Below, in pieces: positions 1-10,027 of a stretch of DNA of 64,000 nucleotides. The DNA is taken from NCBI GenBank assembly GCA_016786665.1, contig JAEUVZ010000029.1:22544-86543 (forward strand), in the 5' to 3' direction. The stretch's first letter is position 1. Every line of letters begins with the position of its first letter. The DNA is from Flavipsychrobacter sp. (GTDB lineage: Bacteria; Bacteroidota; Bacteroidia; Chitinophagales; Chitinophagaceae). Made by a program: the position numbers and the translations under genes. The notes beneath the pieces were generated by a model. The model saw nothing but the letters and a program-made list of their open reading frames with translations. It had not been told where the DNA came from and did no database searches.

Positions 1-1380
1 CTTAGGGAACCAATGATAGATACCGGCGAACATACCAAAGAATGCAGATACACCCATTACAATGTGGAAGTGCGCTACAACGAAGTAGGTATCGTGCAGG
101 TGATAGTCAAGCGCTGAGTTACCCAGGAAGATACCGGTAAGGCCACCAGAGATGAACAGCGACACGAAACCTATCGCAAACAGCATCGGAACCGTAAAGC
201 GGATGTTTCCTTTCCACATGGTAGTCAGCCAGTTGAACACTTTAACCGCAGAAGGAACAGCGATAAGTAATGTTAACAGTACAAAGATAGAACCCAGGAA
301 CGGACTCATACCGGTAACGAACATGTGGTGCGCCCAAACCAGGAACGCCAGTACCGCGATACCCGTCAGCGAAATGATCATGGCAAAGTAACCAAAGATA
401 GGCTTCCGGCTGTTGCACGAAAGAACTTCAGATGCCATACCCATACCCGGCAGCATAATGATATACACTTCGGGGTGTCCTAAGAACCAGAATAAGTGCT
501 GGTAAAGGATAGCGGAACCTCCGATGTTCGGCAGAGCCTTACCGCCAACGAATATCTCGGAAAGGTAGAAGCTGGTACCGAAATTACGGTCAAATATCAG
601 CAGTACGAAACCAGAGAATAATACGGGGAAGGAAAGTACACCCAGTATTGCGGTAAAGAACAGCGCCCAGATGGTAAGTGGCAGGCGCGTCATGGTCATA
701 CCTTTCGTACGCATGTTCAGTATCGTAGCAATGTAGTTAAGACCACCCAGCAACGACGACACAACGAACAATGCCATACTTATCAACCATAAGTCCATAC
801 CCAGGCCAGACCCCATGGAAGCTTCCTTCAGGGCACTGAGTGGCGGATAAGTGGTCCACCCTCCCGATGCAGGACCTGTTTGTATAAACAGGGAAACAAA
901 CATGAACACACTGGATATAAAGAAGAACCAGTAAGAAAGCATATTCATGAACGGAGATGCCATATCACGGGCGCCTACTTGCAGGGGTATAAGTATATTG
1001 GCGAAAGTACCGCTCAAGCCCGCCGTAAGTACGAAGAACACGAGGATGGTACCGTGCATGGTTACCAGTGCGTAATAGAATTCTGGATTCAGTTTACCAC
1101 CTTTAGCCCACTCACCCAGGAACTTCTCCATAATCGGGAATGTATCGTTGGGGAAACCAAGCTGGAGGCGGAAGAATACAGAAAACAGCGCACCAATGAT
1201 AGCCCAGATGATACCGGTCACCAGGAATTGCTTACCGATGATCTTGTGATCCTGGCTGAAAATATACTTTGTAATAAAATGCTGCTCATGGTGCTCATGA
1301 CCATGGTGATCATCATGCCCTGAATGCGTATGGGCTACATTCGGCCCTTGAATTATTACTTCGCTCATTTTTATACTCAT
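1..1380 (-). CDS. coxA: Cytochrome c oxidase subunit I (haem-copper oxidase), partial
   Basis: Catalytic subunit of an aa3-type haem-copper oxidase: it reduces O2 to water at a haem a3/CuB centre and pumps protons. About 460 residues are present; the C-terminus lies beyond the left edge. Visible motifs are GHPEVYI (CuB His and the A1-type proton-channel Glu), WAHHMFVTGM (the two CuB histidines) and HDTYFVVAHFHIVMG (ligands of haem a3 and a). Many hydrophobic helices are seen. A His-rich N-terminal tail (HSGHDDHHGHEHHEQH) precedes the first helix. Two in-frame ATGs exist, at 1380 and 1368, giving MSIKMSEV or MSEV; I cannot choose with confidence. It is the last visible gene of the act-cox operon, 31 bases after coxB, and takes electrons from CoxB. 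Confidence 0.95.
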   Translation of the reverse strand, partial: MSIKMSEVIIQGPNVAHTHSGHDDHHGHEHHEQHFITKYIFSQDHKIIGKQFLVTGIIWAIIGALFSVFFRLQLGFPNDTFPIMEKFLGEWAKGGKLNPEFYYALVTMHGTILVFFVLTAGLSGTFANILIPLQVGARDMASPFMNMLSYWFFFISSVFMFVSLFIQTGPASGGWTTYPPLSALKEASMGSGLGMDLWLISMALFVVSSLLGGLNYIATILNMRTKGMTMTRLPLTIWALFFTAILGVLSFPVLFSGFVLLIFDRNFGTSFYLSEIFVGGKALPNIGGSAILYQHLFWFLGHPEVYIIMLPGMGMASEVLSCNSRKPIFGYFAMIISLTGIAVLAFLVWAHHMFVTGMSPFLGSIFVLLTLLIAVPSAVKVFNWLTTMWKGNIRFTVPMLFAIGFVSLFISGGLTGIFLGNSALDYHLHDTYFVVAHFHIVMGVSAFFGMFAGIYHWFPK

Positions 1381-1411
1381 TATGGCCAATACTCCGGCCG
1401 ATTTCTTCAAA

Positions 1412-2458
1412 TTAGTTTTTTGATGCTACAGGTTTAGTTGTATCAGCTGATGGAGCTACAGGGTTAGTTTCCGGTACGGAAGGAGCTTGCGTTTCCGCAT
1501 AGTAGGTCTTCTGAGAAGCCAACCACTTGTCATACTCTTCCTGTGTCTCCACTATTATGGTACCGCGCATAGAGTAGTGGCCTTTACCACACATCTGGTC
1601 GCACGATATTTCATACACGAAATTCGGGTCGTTTGTCTTCTTTCTCATTTCCGCAGTAGTAAAGCGTGGGGTGAACCACATAGTGGTAACAATACCCGGC
1701 ACGGCATCCATCTTCATACGGAAGTGCGGCAGGCCTACGTCGTGAATCACATCGCGGGAGCCGATTATCAGCTTCACCGGGCGATTCACTACCAGGTGCA
1801 TCTCACCATTTTGCGCTACTATATCATCGTGGTTTTTCTGGTCGTTCCAGTCCATACCCATCACATTGTTCGCATCATCAATCTTGCGGAAGTCGCGGGC
1901 GCCCAAAGCACCATCTTTGCCCGGGTAACGCACCAGCCAGTTAAATTGCTTGCCTATTATCTCTACGGTTGCGTGCCCTTTAGGCGCTTCGTCAGTTACT
2001 TTAAACCAGTATTTCAAACCTATTGCTACCAGCGCGGCCATCGCTATCGCCGGTATGGTGGTCCAGATGATTTCCAGTTTGTTATTGTGGGCGTAGTAGA
2101 ATGCAGTACGTTTCTCAGTAGCCTGGTAACGGTAAGCGAACCAAAACAGTATTGCCTGTGTTGCCAGGAAAACGGTACCCGTCACCCACATGGTGGTAGC
2201 AAACATGTTGTCATATTCCTCTCCCTCAACGGAAGCAGAATCAGGCAACAGGCGGCCTTTCAGTGCCTCGTGGCACTCCCATATTCCCCACAAGCCCAGG
2301 AAGAAGAACGCCACCAGCAACCAGGCCATCAGCCGGTTGGTCTGCGCGTTCACCTTCGTTTCGTCACGAAGTATGGTAGCGTACTCGCTTGCTTTCGCAA
2401 TCTGGTAAACGATAATAAAAACCAGAAGTATCAATACTATAGTTAAGGATCCCGACAT
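1412..2458 (-). CDS. coxB: Cytochrome c oxidase subunit II
   Basis: The CuA subunit accepts electrons, here probably from the alternative complex III or its cytochrome, and passes them to subunit I. It has 348 residues. Hydrophobic segments lie at about 4-20, 44-62, 88-110 and 131-150, two more than the classical two-helix form; an extended N-terminus is my reading of the hydrophobicity. The periplasmic cupredoxin domain has the CuA ligands His239 (HDVGLP), Cys286, Cys290, His294 and Met297 in CDQMCGKGHYSM. The usual Glu between the cysteines is Gln, which is tolerable because that residue binds copper through its backbone carbonyl. The tail is rich in Pro, Thr and Ser. It follows actF by 71 bases in the same operon. 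Confidence 0.95.
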   Translation of the reverse strand: MSGSLTIVLILLVFIIVYQIAKASEYATILRDETKVNAQTNRLMAWLLVAFFFLGLWGIWECHEALKGRLLPDSASVEGEEYDNMFATTMWVTGTVFLATQAILFWFAYRYQATEKRTAFYYAHNNKLEIIWTTIPAIAMAALVAIGLKYWFKVTDEAPKGHATVEIIGKQFNWLVRYPGKDGALGARDFRKIDDANNVMGMDWNDQKNHDDIVAQNGEMHLVVNRPVKLIIGSRDVIHDVGLPHFRMKMDAVPGIVTTMWFTPRFTTAEMRKKTNDPNFVYEISCDQMCGKGHYSMRGTIIVETQEEYDKWLASQKTYYAETQAPSVPETNPVAPSADTTKPVASKN

Positions 2459-2529
2459 GGTCAGTTCAGCTTATTATTTACTTAAATTATTTATTCAATT
2501 TCAATCTTCTATCTAAAACACTTTAGCTA

Positions 2530-3762
2530 TTAGCTTTGGTGTATCACCGCCTCTTTCAACAACACGTTATTAGTAGGTACCAGTGACGATTTAGATAATG
2601 TAGTGGCAACGCTCAGTATCAGTACACCTACGAAACCAGCGAATATTCCCATTTCATACCAGCTCAGGTGCCAGTTTACACCCAGTGGCTCTGGCATGAT
2701 CATGTTGTAGAAATCCAGCCAGTGGCCGAAGATGATGAGCATAGCCATAAACGTTACCGTAAAATAGTTGCGCTTGCTCGGGCGTGCCATCAGTATCAGT
2801 ATCGGCATTACGAAGTTGATAATAAAGATAGCGTAGAACAGGATGCTGTATGGGCCCTGCTGGCGCAGCTTGAAATAAATCGTTTCTTCCGGAATGTTAC
2901 CGTACCATATCAGCATGTACTGGGCAAACCATACATACGTCCAGAAAATAGAGAATGCGAACATGAATTTACCCAGGTCGTGCATGTGCTCTTTGGTTAC
3001 CAGTTCCAGGTTGCCCTGATTCTTCAGGTAGATAACAAATAACAGTATCAGCGACATACCGCTTACGAACGCACTGGCAAAGGTGTACCAGCTAAACATC
3101 GTAGAGTACCAGTGTGGCTGCACGCTCATTATCCACATCCACGGCGTAGTGCTCATTTGGGTGAGGGCATACACTACCAGGAAGCCACCGGCCCATTTCA
3201 TAGAGTTCCAGTAGATTTTAGTGCTGTTCTTGGCAGCTTTCTCCTGCGCCAGCGACAACGAACGGAACTTGCGGCCAAAAAATGCCCACAGAGAAACAGT
3301 AGCGATAGTGAAGCCGGCGAACATGTACGGGTTCAGGAAGGCCTTCTTACCCATCAGTATGTTATCACCTTCCGGGTGTACCCAGTGGTAAATAGGATTA
3401 TGTCCGTCAATATTAAACACGAAAGCTACACACAGCAGCACTACAGCGGCTATGGCGCCAAATATCCATACGTTAGCGCCTATCGCTTCGGGCACACGCC
3501 TGTAAGCTACTATCCAGCCACCCTGTGCCAGGGTAGAGGCCGCCTGTATGAATACACTCACGGTGCATATCATCACGAAAAACACAGCGTTCTGAAGCAG
3601 TACAGCCCAGAAACGGGTCTTATCTGCGTGTTGCAATGTATGGTCGGCATTATTGCTTCCCAATAAGGTAAATACGCCCACCAGCAGGGTTATGATGCCG
3701 ACAGCTATAAGCGCTAAACTCATATTTCTCAACCTCGCCGGTACCTGAAAACGTTCGTTCAT
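2530..3762 (-). CDS. actF: Alternative complex III membrane subunit ActF
   Basis: Integral membrane subunit of alternative complex III, the quinol oxidase module that replaces cytochrome bc1 in many Bacteroidota. The 410-residue protein is almost entirely hydrophobic, with about ten membrane segments beginning near residue 13 (LALIAVGIITLLVGVF). It resembles ActC in general plan but is shorter. Position supports the call: it follows actE by 47 bases and precedes coxB, the usual act order A-B-C-D-E-F. It carries no cofactor motif that I can see; in the family it is thought to contribute to quinol binding and proton translocation together with ActC. The assignment rests on gene order plus topology. 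Confidence 0.88.
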   Translation of the reverse strand: MNERFQVPARLRNMSLALIAVGIITLLVGVFTLLGSNNADHTLQHADKTRFWAVLLQNAVFFVMICTVSVFIQAASTLAQGGWIVAYRRVPEAIGANVWIFGAIAAVVLLCVAFVFNIDGHNPIYHWVHPEGDNILMGKKAFLNPYMFAGFTIATVSLWAFFGRKFRSLSLAQEKAAKNSTKIYWNSMKWAGGFLVVYALTQMSTTPWMWIMSVQPHWYSTMFSWYTFASAFVSGMSLILLFVIYLKNQGNLELVTKEHMHDLGKFMFAFSIFWTYVWFAQYMLIWYGNIPEETIYFKLRQQGPYSILFYAIFIINFVMPILILMARPSKRNYFTVTFMAMLIIFGHWLDFYNMIMPEPLGVNWHLSWYEMGIFAGFVGVLILSVATTLSKSSLVPTNNVLLKEAVIHQS

Positions 3763-3809
3763 TTGAAAACTTTTATTAGAAGTACGTTTAATTTTCTTTT
3801 ACTCTTTTA

Positions 3810-4487
3810 TTAATGTTTCGCTACTGCCGCCGAATCAACTTTGGTAGTGTCGACAGCCGGAGTAGTGGTTCCGCTGGCGCCAAATGTGTATGCTGCACCA
3901 TTATTCTCACTCTGCACTTTCTTAATGTAAGCCACTATCATCCAGCGTTGCTTTATGTCCAGTTGGCTGGCGTAAGAGCCCATTTTATTCTTGCCATACT
4001 TTATAGCGGCATATATCTGGCCGGCGGGCATGTTCAGGTAGTTGCCTTCTTTAAAGTTGGCCGGCTTAGCCGCAAATTTACCTTCACCTCCTGCATACAG
4101 CGGACCGTTACCGTCCAGTTGCTGACCGTGGCAAATACCGCAATAGATGTCGTATATGCGTTTTGCCTCCTTTATATCCGCGTCATTAAAGCGCAGCGCG
4201 GTAGTATAAGACTTATAAGCCAGGGTATCGCCCTCTTTAAGGTGATCCGGCAGTTCATGGCCCATTGCTATAGTACCTTCTACCGGCTTGCGGCTGCTCA
4301 TACTATCAGCAAAATTCGGGTTGTATGTATAAGCATCGTAAGCCTGAGAGTAGGTCATATCCGGAGCGTATATCTTGCCCGGATTCCTGCGCATATTGCC
4401 GCTGTTGCAGGCCGTAAGTCCCAGTCCTACCAGCAGGGTTGCTACTACTATGCTTTTGGTCCTATTCATAAAAAAGTTCTGATTCAA
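3810..4487 (-). CDS. actE: Alternative complex III monohaem cytochrome c lipoprotein ActE
   Basis: Monohaem c-type cytochrome of alternative complex III, anchored on the periplasmic face. The 225-residue precursor has a short signal peptide and a lipobox LTAC (Cys27). The single haem site is CGICH (Cys116-His120), with Met169 in KNKMGSY as likely distal ligand. A second in-frame Met at residue 7 (MNRTKS) could be the real start. The C-terminal tail is Ala/Thr/Val-rich and probably unstructured. It follows actD by 36 bases. In the family, ActE carries electrons from the ActA haems toward the acceptor or oxidase. Confidence 0.9.
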   Translation of the reverse strand: MNQNFFMNRTKSIVVATLLVGLGLTACNSGNMRRNPGKIYAPDMTYSQAYDAYTYNPNFADSMSSRKPVEGTIAMGHELPDHLKEGDTLAYKSYTTALRFNDADIKEAKRIYDIYCGICHGQQLDGNGPLYAGGEGKFAAKPANFKEGNYLNMPAGQIYAAIKYGKNKMGSYASQLDIKQRWMIVAYIKKVQSENNGAAYTFGASGTTTPAVDTTKVDSAAVAKH

Positions 4488-4523
4488 TTTTCTTAATGTC
4501 TAAAAAGTGTTGTTCTGCTGCAA

Positions 4524-5096
4524 CTAGCTTAATTCGTAAGCTTCTTTTTTATCCCAGCGTCCGTACCACCACTCTGACTCCGCTACCTGTATGTTTGTTT
4601 CGATAGCTCCGGTTGACTTCAGGTAATCTAAAGCTTCCTGTTCGCTGGTTTCGTCGTTTATCTCCAGCACTATCAGGAACAGGTCATCGGTCTGCCGCGG
4701 ATGGAATACGTGCTTCTTTACTCCAGGCATTATCTGGTTAAGATAGCAGAACGTAAGTACCATACCTACTGCCGCGAATAATACCGTTAGCTCGAACGTG
4801 ATGGGTATAAATGCAGGCAGTGAAAAGTGAGGCTTACCGCCAAAGTTTACCGGCCAGTCCGACAGGAATATCCACGACATGAAGCCGACAGCCGTACTGG
4901 TGCCGCAAAGACCGTAAATGAAGCCGGCGATGTGCAGGTCTGTTTCCTTCAGTCCTAGTGCGCCATCAAGGCCGTGCACCGGGAATGGGGTATACACATC
5001 ATGCAACTTATATCCGCTGTTACGCACTTTCTTTACCGCAGGAAACAGTACTTCCTCGTCATCGTAAGCCGCTACCGCAAATTTCTTTATAGCCAT
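4524..5096 (-). CDS. actD: Alternative complex III subunit ActD (DUF3341)
   Basis: Small membrane subunit of alternative complex III, DUF3341 type, 190 residues. A soluble N-terminal part (residues 1-55, with HDVYTPFPVHGLD) is followed by two membrane helices at about 57-78 and 97-118 and a soluble C-terminal domain with a ferredoxin-fold look (LFLIVLEINDETSEQEALDYL). No cofactor motifs are seen. Its place between actC and actE, with gaps of 90 and 36 bases, is the expected order. It has no known catalytic role and is thought to be structural. Confidence 0.9.
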   Translation of the reverse strand: MAIKKFAVAAYDDEEVLFPAVKKVRNSGYKLHDVYTPFPVHGLDGALGLKETDLHIAGFIYGLCGTSTAVGFMSWIFLSDWPVNFGGKPHFSLPAFIPITFELTVLFAAVGMVLTFCYLNQIMPGVKKHVFHPRQTDDLFLIVLEINDETSEQEALDYLKSTGAIETNIQVAESEWWYGRWDKKEAYELS

Positions 5097-5186
5097 TGTA
5101 TTAATTTGTCAATCAGGCGTTTCGCCAATTAATCAATATTTTATTATCAGCAGCGATGGTCGTTATCCGCCGCCGGGTTGTTCACT

Positions 5187-6620
5187 TTAGTGTGCGTGAG
5201 CCTGCTCGTGCACAAAATCTTCCAGGCTCTTCTCTTCTATCACATTCATCTTCTGCTTGTAGCTCTCGCCAGATGTCTTCAGTACAAACTTGATTTCCGC
5301 AACAGCGATTACAGGGAAGTACTTGGCAAACAGGAAGTAGCAGGTGAAGAACAGGCCGAACGTTCCCAGGTAGAAACCTACTTCCGGCCACGTTGGGCTG
5401 TAGTAAGTCCAGCTACCGGGTATGTAGTCGCGGTAAAGCGAGGTAACGATGATTACGAAACGCTCAAACCACATACCTATATTCACCACTATCGACATGA
5501 TGAAGGTAAACGGAATGTTACGACGGAGTTTCTTGAACCAGAAAAGCTGAGGCGACACCACGTTACAGGTCATCATTGCCCAGTAGCTCCACCAGTATGG
5601 ACCCATGATACGCCATTTGAAGGCTTCTTGTTCGTACAACACGCCGGAGTACCACGCCATGAAGAGCTCAGTAAGGTAAGCCACACCCACGATAGAACCC
5701 GTAAGTACGATTACTTTGTTCATCGCTTCCAGGTGCCCTACGGTAATGTAGTCTTCCAGGCCCAGTATTTTACGGGTAACTACCAGCAGGGTATTCACCA
5801 TCGCGAACCCGGAGAAGATCGCACCCGCAACGAAGTACGGAGGGAAGATGGTAGTGTGCCAGCCCGGTATTACAGAGGTAGCAAAGTCAAAAGATACGAT
5901 AGTGTGTACCGAAAGTACCAGGGGGGTAGAAAGACCCGCCAGTACCAGGGCAAGGGCTTCCTGGCGCTGCCAGTTTTTGGCAGTACCCGTCCAGCCGAAA
6001 GAAGCTAAACCATAAAGGCGTTTGCGCAGCTTGGTTTTAGCACGGTCGCGGATAGTTGCGAAATCCGGGATAAGGCCAGAGTACCAGAACAGCAGTGATA
6101 CGGTAAAGTACGTAGAGATCGCAAATACGTCCCAAAGGAGTGCCGAGTTGAAGTTAGGCCAAAGCGGTCCACGGCTGTTAGGCAGTGGCAGTACCCACAT
6201 CGCATCCCATACACGTCCCATGTGGAATATCGGGAACTGGCCCGCACACATTACGGCGAAGATGGTCATCGCTTCTGCGGCTCGGTTTACACCCGTACGC
6301 CATCCCTGGCGGAACAGCAGCAGTATAGCGGAGATAAGCGTACCGGCGTGACCGATACCTACCCACCATACGAAGTTGGTGATATCCCAACCCCAGCCTA
6401 CTGTACGGTTAATACCCCATACACCAATACCGAAGTAAACTTCCCAAAACACCGAGAATACGCCGAACAGAAGAAGTGCAACCGAGAAAAAGAAGCCCAC
6501 ATACCACATGCGGCCCGGTTTCTTTTCAATTGGGCTGATAATATCTTCCGTGACGTCGTGATAAGTCTTATGACCATCTACCAGCGGTTCCCGTACAAAC
6601 GATTCGTACTTAGTATGCAT
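5187..6620 (-). CDS. actC: Alternative complex III NrfD-like membrane subunit ActC
   Basis: NrfD/PsrC-type polytopic subunit of alternative complex III, 477 residues, about ten membrane segments. It forms the quinol-binding membrane module next to the iron-sulfur part of ActB and is a candidate for proton translocation. Characteristic stretches include WDITNFVWWVGIGHAG and FRQGWRTGVNRAAEAMTIFA, the latter containing the helix IV region of NrfD-like proteins. The start MHTKYESFVREPLV is the family-like N-terminus. The C-terminal tail is His-rich (HEQAHAH). It follows actB by 97 bases and precedes actD. Confidence 0.93.
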   Translation of the reverse strand: MHTKYESFVREPLVDGHKTYHDVTEDIISPIEKKPGRMWYVGFFFSVALLLFGVFSVFWEVYFGIGVWGINRTVGWGWDITNFVWWVGIGHAGTLISAILLLFRQGWRTGVNRAAEAMTIFAVMCAGQFPIFHMGRVWDAMWVLPLPNSRGPLWPNFNSALLWDVFAISTYFTVSLLFWYSGLIPDFATIRDRAKTKLRKRLYGLASFGWTGTAKNWQRQEALALVLAGLSTPLVLSVHTIVSFDFATSVIPGWHTTIFPPYFVAGAIFSGFAMVNTLLVVTRKILGLEDYITVGHLEAMNKVIVLTGSIVGVAYLTELFMAWYSGVLYEQEAFKWRIMGPYWWSYWAMMTCNVVSPQLFWFKKLRRNIPFTFIMSIVVNIGMWFERFVIIVTSLYRDYIPGSWTYYSPTWPEVGFYLGTFGLFFTCYFLFAKYFPVIAVAEIKFVLKTSGESYKQKMNVIEEKSLEDFVHEQAHAH

Positions 6621-6717
6621 AGCACGTAATTAGTAAAAGTTCTTTATATACCGTGGCTTTTAAGGGCCACTTTACTTGTTCAATTATTTCAAAAATTCAC
6701 TTCCTGCCAGTTCCGCA

Positions 6718-9700
6718 CTATGCGTGTGGGCGCTGAGAGAAATCATCGTTAGGGAAAATGGTCTCATGTCCCTTTTCTACACCAGCCGCATTTACCAAGT
6801 CTGTGTTACGAACCTTAGACAAGTAGTTGATGTTCGGCAGGGTGTGTATTTGTTCCAGTACATAGAAGGTACGCTCCTTCTGCTCTTCCTTGCGGATTTT
6901 CGAGATCTTGCTTTCCGGGTCGTTTACGTTACCGAATACGATACAACCGGAAGCGCAAGCCTGCTGGCAGGCGGTACGGGCTTCCCCGTCTTTCACAGGG
7001 CGGCCTTCCTTCTTGGCGGTAAGCTTGGCATCCTGCAGGCGCTGAACGCAGAAGCTACATTTTTCCATTACACCACGGCTGCGGACAGTTACATCCGGAT
7101 TCAGCACCATGCGGGTAAGATCGTCGTTGATGTCATCGCGGCGGTAGTCTTCATACAGGTTGTCATCAAAGCAGTCAGCGCCGTTCCAGTCCATCCAGTT
7201 AAAGTGACGCACTTTATACGGACAGTTGTTCGCGCAATATTTGGTACCAATACAGCGGTTATACGCCATTTGGTTAATGCCTTCTGAACTGTGGTTGGTA
7301 GCGGATACCGGGCAAACGTTCTCACAAGGAGCGTTGTCGCAATGCTGGCACAGCATCGGCTGGAAGATGGTCTGGATGCTATCCGGATCTTCTACCTTAC
7401 CGGCGAAATAGCGGTCGATACGCAGCCAGTGCATTTCATGCGACTGGATAACGTGTGTTTTACCTACTACCGAAATGTTATTTTCAGCCTGGCAGGCTAT
7501 CACGCACGCACCGCAACCCGTACAGCTATTCGTGTCTATCGACATTCCCCAGTGAATACCCAGGTGCTCGTAATCAGGGTAAAGAGTACCGTTCTTGCGG
7601 AATCCTTCTTCATCAGGTACCGCGCTTGCGGCAGCTACAGCGTGGCCCGCAGCGGCAGCGGCATGTGTGTCATGTCCTGCTTCGGCGCCTTCATGCGCAC
7701 CACCATGGTGCTCAGCGTCCTTTTCCCAGGGCAGGGCCGCATATTTATTTATCTCTGCAGCACGCTCGTTCAGCAGTGCGTTAGGATCTTTTTTGAATTC
7801 TTCAAGCGTAAATTCGTGCAGTATCGGGCGGCCTTCATAGCTGGCGTGCGTTTGCACCTGCGCTATCGCATGTACTGTATCCGTCTTGGTTACGGTAGCA
7901 GTAGCTGAATATGCATTAAAGGTTGTGCCGTTTGAGGATATCAGGGGATATGCGTTCTGTCCGGTCTTCGCGGCGGCGCGGCCCACTTTTTCGTCACGTC
8001 CGTAACCCAGGGCTACAGCAACTACTTCGTTGTGCATACCAGGCACTACCATTACCGGCAGTTTTATTTCCGTGTCGTTTATCTTGATGCTTACTACACG
8101 CTTTTCAGGTACTACTTCGTTAAGCGCGGTAAGCTCTGCATCCATTTTCTTCGCCAGCACGGGAGACATACATGCGTAGTTGTCCCAGGTGGCCCTTGTT
8201 ATCGGGTCAGGCATTTCCTGCAGCCATGGGTTATTGCTCCATGCGCCACCGTAGCCTATCGATACCTTCTCATACACCATCACCTCTACTGCGGCACCCT
8301 GAGTAGCCTGTATAGCTGCGGTAGCAGCCGCCAGGTTGCCAGCAAAGGAGCCACCACCCATTGGCATGGCAGCAGGTTCTATTACACCATTTTGCAGGGC
8401 ACGGTCAAAGTTCTCCTGGCTGCCCAGTTTACCCGTCCAGTAGCTCTGCCAATAGTCACCATAAGTAGTGGTTTCACCAGCCCATATCAGGAGGCTATCC
8501 TGGAACGCGCGTGTTTTGAACAGCGGCGCTATGGCTGGCTGCATCAGGCTATAGTAGCCCGATTTAGGTTCCGCATCACCCCAGCTTTCCAGGAAGTGAT
8601 GGTCAGGAACGATGAATTTACATTTCTGAGCGGTCTCATCCATGCGGTCAGCGAAAGACACTGTAACCGGCACTTTGGCGAGGCCTGCCTCAAATTTCTT
8701 GCTGTCGAAGTATTCATATACCGGGTTCAGTCCGTGAATGAACAGTGCGCCTACCTGGCCGTTGTTCATCGCGTCTACCAGCATCATCATATCTCCGTCT
8801 ATACCCTGCTTGTAGTTGCTGGTTACTGCGCGGTTTATGGTGGTGCCATCAGCGCCTATCGCACTGTTAATAGCGTTTACTACCGTTTGTACATGTACGT
8901 CGTTCGATCCGCAAACTACCAGGCCATTGCCCTTCTTCAGGTCAGCGGCGGCCTGGGTGATCATCGCCTTCAGCTTCGCGCTGCCGGTAGCAGGAGCGGC
9001 ACCAGTGGTAATGGCATTGTACAGAGCTACTACTACAGCGCCCATTTCAGATGGCTTGCAGGTAGCGCGCTCATCCGCAGCGGCACCGGTAATGGTATGG
9101 TTCGACTCTATATGGTAGTGCTTAGACATTTCCGTATTCCGGGCGCTGATGTTGCGGCCTTTGGAATACTGCCAGGAGAATTCTACCGGAGACAGCCAGG
9201 TACCAAGGAAGTCGGCTCCGAGGCTGACAATTGTCTTTGCTTTATCGAAATGGTAAGAGGGTAAAGCACGTTTTCCATAGCTGGCCTCATTTGCCAGCAG
9301 CATGCCCGAGTAAGAAACCGGGTCGTAAGTTACGTGCTTGGCAGAAGGATACTTGGCTATGAATTTGGCTATTACGTCTTTAGTGGTCGGGCTCAGGATG
9401 GTAGAAGTAAGGATATAGGCAGGTGCGGTATTACCAGCCAGTGCTTCTTTAATTTGGCGGTCAAGCGCGTCAAAGGTTACTTCTTTGCCTTCCGCAGCGG
9501 GGAAACGCTGGCGGGTTTTATCATACAGGTTCAGTACCGAGGCCTGTATGCGGGCCGACGTACCACCACCGGTAATAGTAGAAAGCTCATTACCTTCTAT
9601 CTTAATGGGGCGGCCATCGCGTGTTTTTACTACTATCGGTGCATAATCGCCACCGTCTGCAAAAGTAGACGCGTAGTAATTAGGCACACCGGGCACAATG

Positions 9701-9942
9701 TCTTCCGGCTTAATAGCGTAAGGAATCACCTTCCGTACAGGCATTTCGCAACTGGCAGCCAGGGTGGCCGCGGCGGTGCTGAAACCTAAGAACTTCAAGA
9801 AGTCGCGGCGGGGAGTGGTAGCATCAAGCAGGTTACCGCTCAGGTCAAACGGCAGAGACTCATTAAACTCATCTGCCACCTCATTTTCTGCTGCAGGGTT
9901 CTGCAACTGTCCAATGCCCTTCCAATATTGTTTTTGACTCAT
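6718..9942 (-). CDS. actB: Alternative complex III ActB: molybdopterin-oxidoreductase-like domain fused to Fe-S domain
   Basis: Large periplasmic subunit of alternative complex III, 1074 residues from the start MSQKQYWKG at 9942. A longer frame reaches 9996, but MSQKQYW fits the family N-terminus. A Tat-like signal PRRDFLKFLGFSTAAATL followed by AASC suggests export in folded form with lipid attachment. Residues to about 750 resemble the molybdopterin oxidoreductase fold (ActB1). The C-terminal part (ActB2) is a ferredoxin-like domain with cysteine clusters CTGCGACVIAC, CQHCDNAPCENVC, CIGTKYCANNC and CSFC...CQQACASGC. These are enough for several 4Fe-4S or 3Fe-4S clusters. A Gly/Ala/His-rich linker joins the two. 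It relays electrons from the membrane quinol site to ActA. Confidence 0.93.
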   Translation of the reverse strand: MSQKQYWKGIGQLQNPAAENEVADEFNESLPFDLSGNLLDATTPRRDFLKFLGFSTAAATLAASCEMPVRKVIPYAIKPEDIVPGVPNYYASTFADGGDYAPIVVKTRDGRPIKIEGNELSTITGGGTSARIQASVLNLYDKTRQRFPAAEGKEVTFDALDRQIKEALAGNTAPAYILTSTILSPTTKDVIAKFIAKYPSAKHVTYDPVSYSGMLLANEASYGKRALPSYHFDKAKTIVSLGADFLGTWLSPVEFSWQYSKGRNISARNTEMSKHYHIESNHTITGAAADERATCKPSEMGAVVVALYNAITTGAAPATGSAKLKAMITQAAADLKKGNGLVVCGSNDVHVQTVVNAINSAIGADGTTINRAVTSNYKQGIDGDMMMLVDAMNNGQVGALFIHGLNPVYEYFDSKKFEAGLAKVPVTVSFADRMDETAQKCKFIVPDHHFLESWGDAEPKSGYYSLMQPAIAPLFKTRAFQDSLLIWAGETTTYGDYWQSYWTGKLGSQENFDRALQNGVIEPAAMPMGGGSFAGNLAAATAAIQATQGAAVEVMVYEKVSIGYGGAWSNNPWLQEMPDPITRATWDNYACMSPVLAKKMDAELTALNEVVPEKRVVSIKINDTEIKLPVMVVPGMHNEVVAVALGYGRDEKVGRAAAKTGQNAYPLISSNGTTFNAYSATATVTKTDTVHAIAQVQTHASYEGRPILHEFTLEEFKKDPNALLNERAAEINKYAALPWEKDAEHHGGAHEGAEAGHDTHAAAAAGHAVAAASAVPDEEGFRKNGTLYPDYEHLGIHWGMSIDTNSCTGCGACVIACQAENNISVVGKTHVIQSHEMHWLRIDRYFAGKVEDPDSIQTIFQPMLCQHCDNAPCENVCPVSATNHSSEGINQMAYNRCIGTKYCANNCPYKVRHFNWMDWNGADCFDDNLYEDYRRDDINDDLTRMVLNPDVTVRSRGVMEKCSFCVQRLQDAKLTAKKEGRPVKDGEARTACQQACASGCIVFGNVNDPESKISKIRKEEQKERTFYVLEQIHTLPNINYLSKVRNTDLVNAAGVEKGHETIFPNDDFSQRPHA

Positions 9943-10027
9943 ATTGTTCGATTCGGTATAAATTGTTTCCGAATAATTTTTAAAAAATCTTTTCAATTAA
10001 GCCGCCGAAGCGGGTACTGTGCTGGCT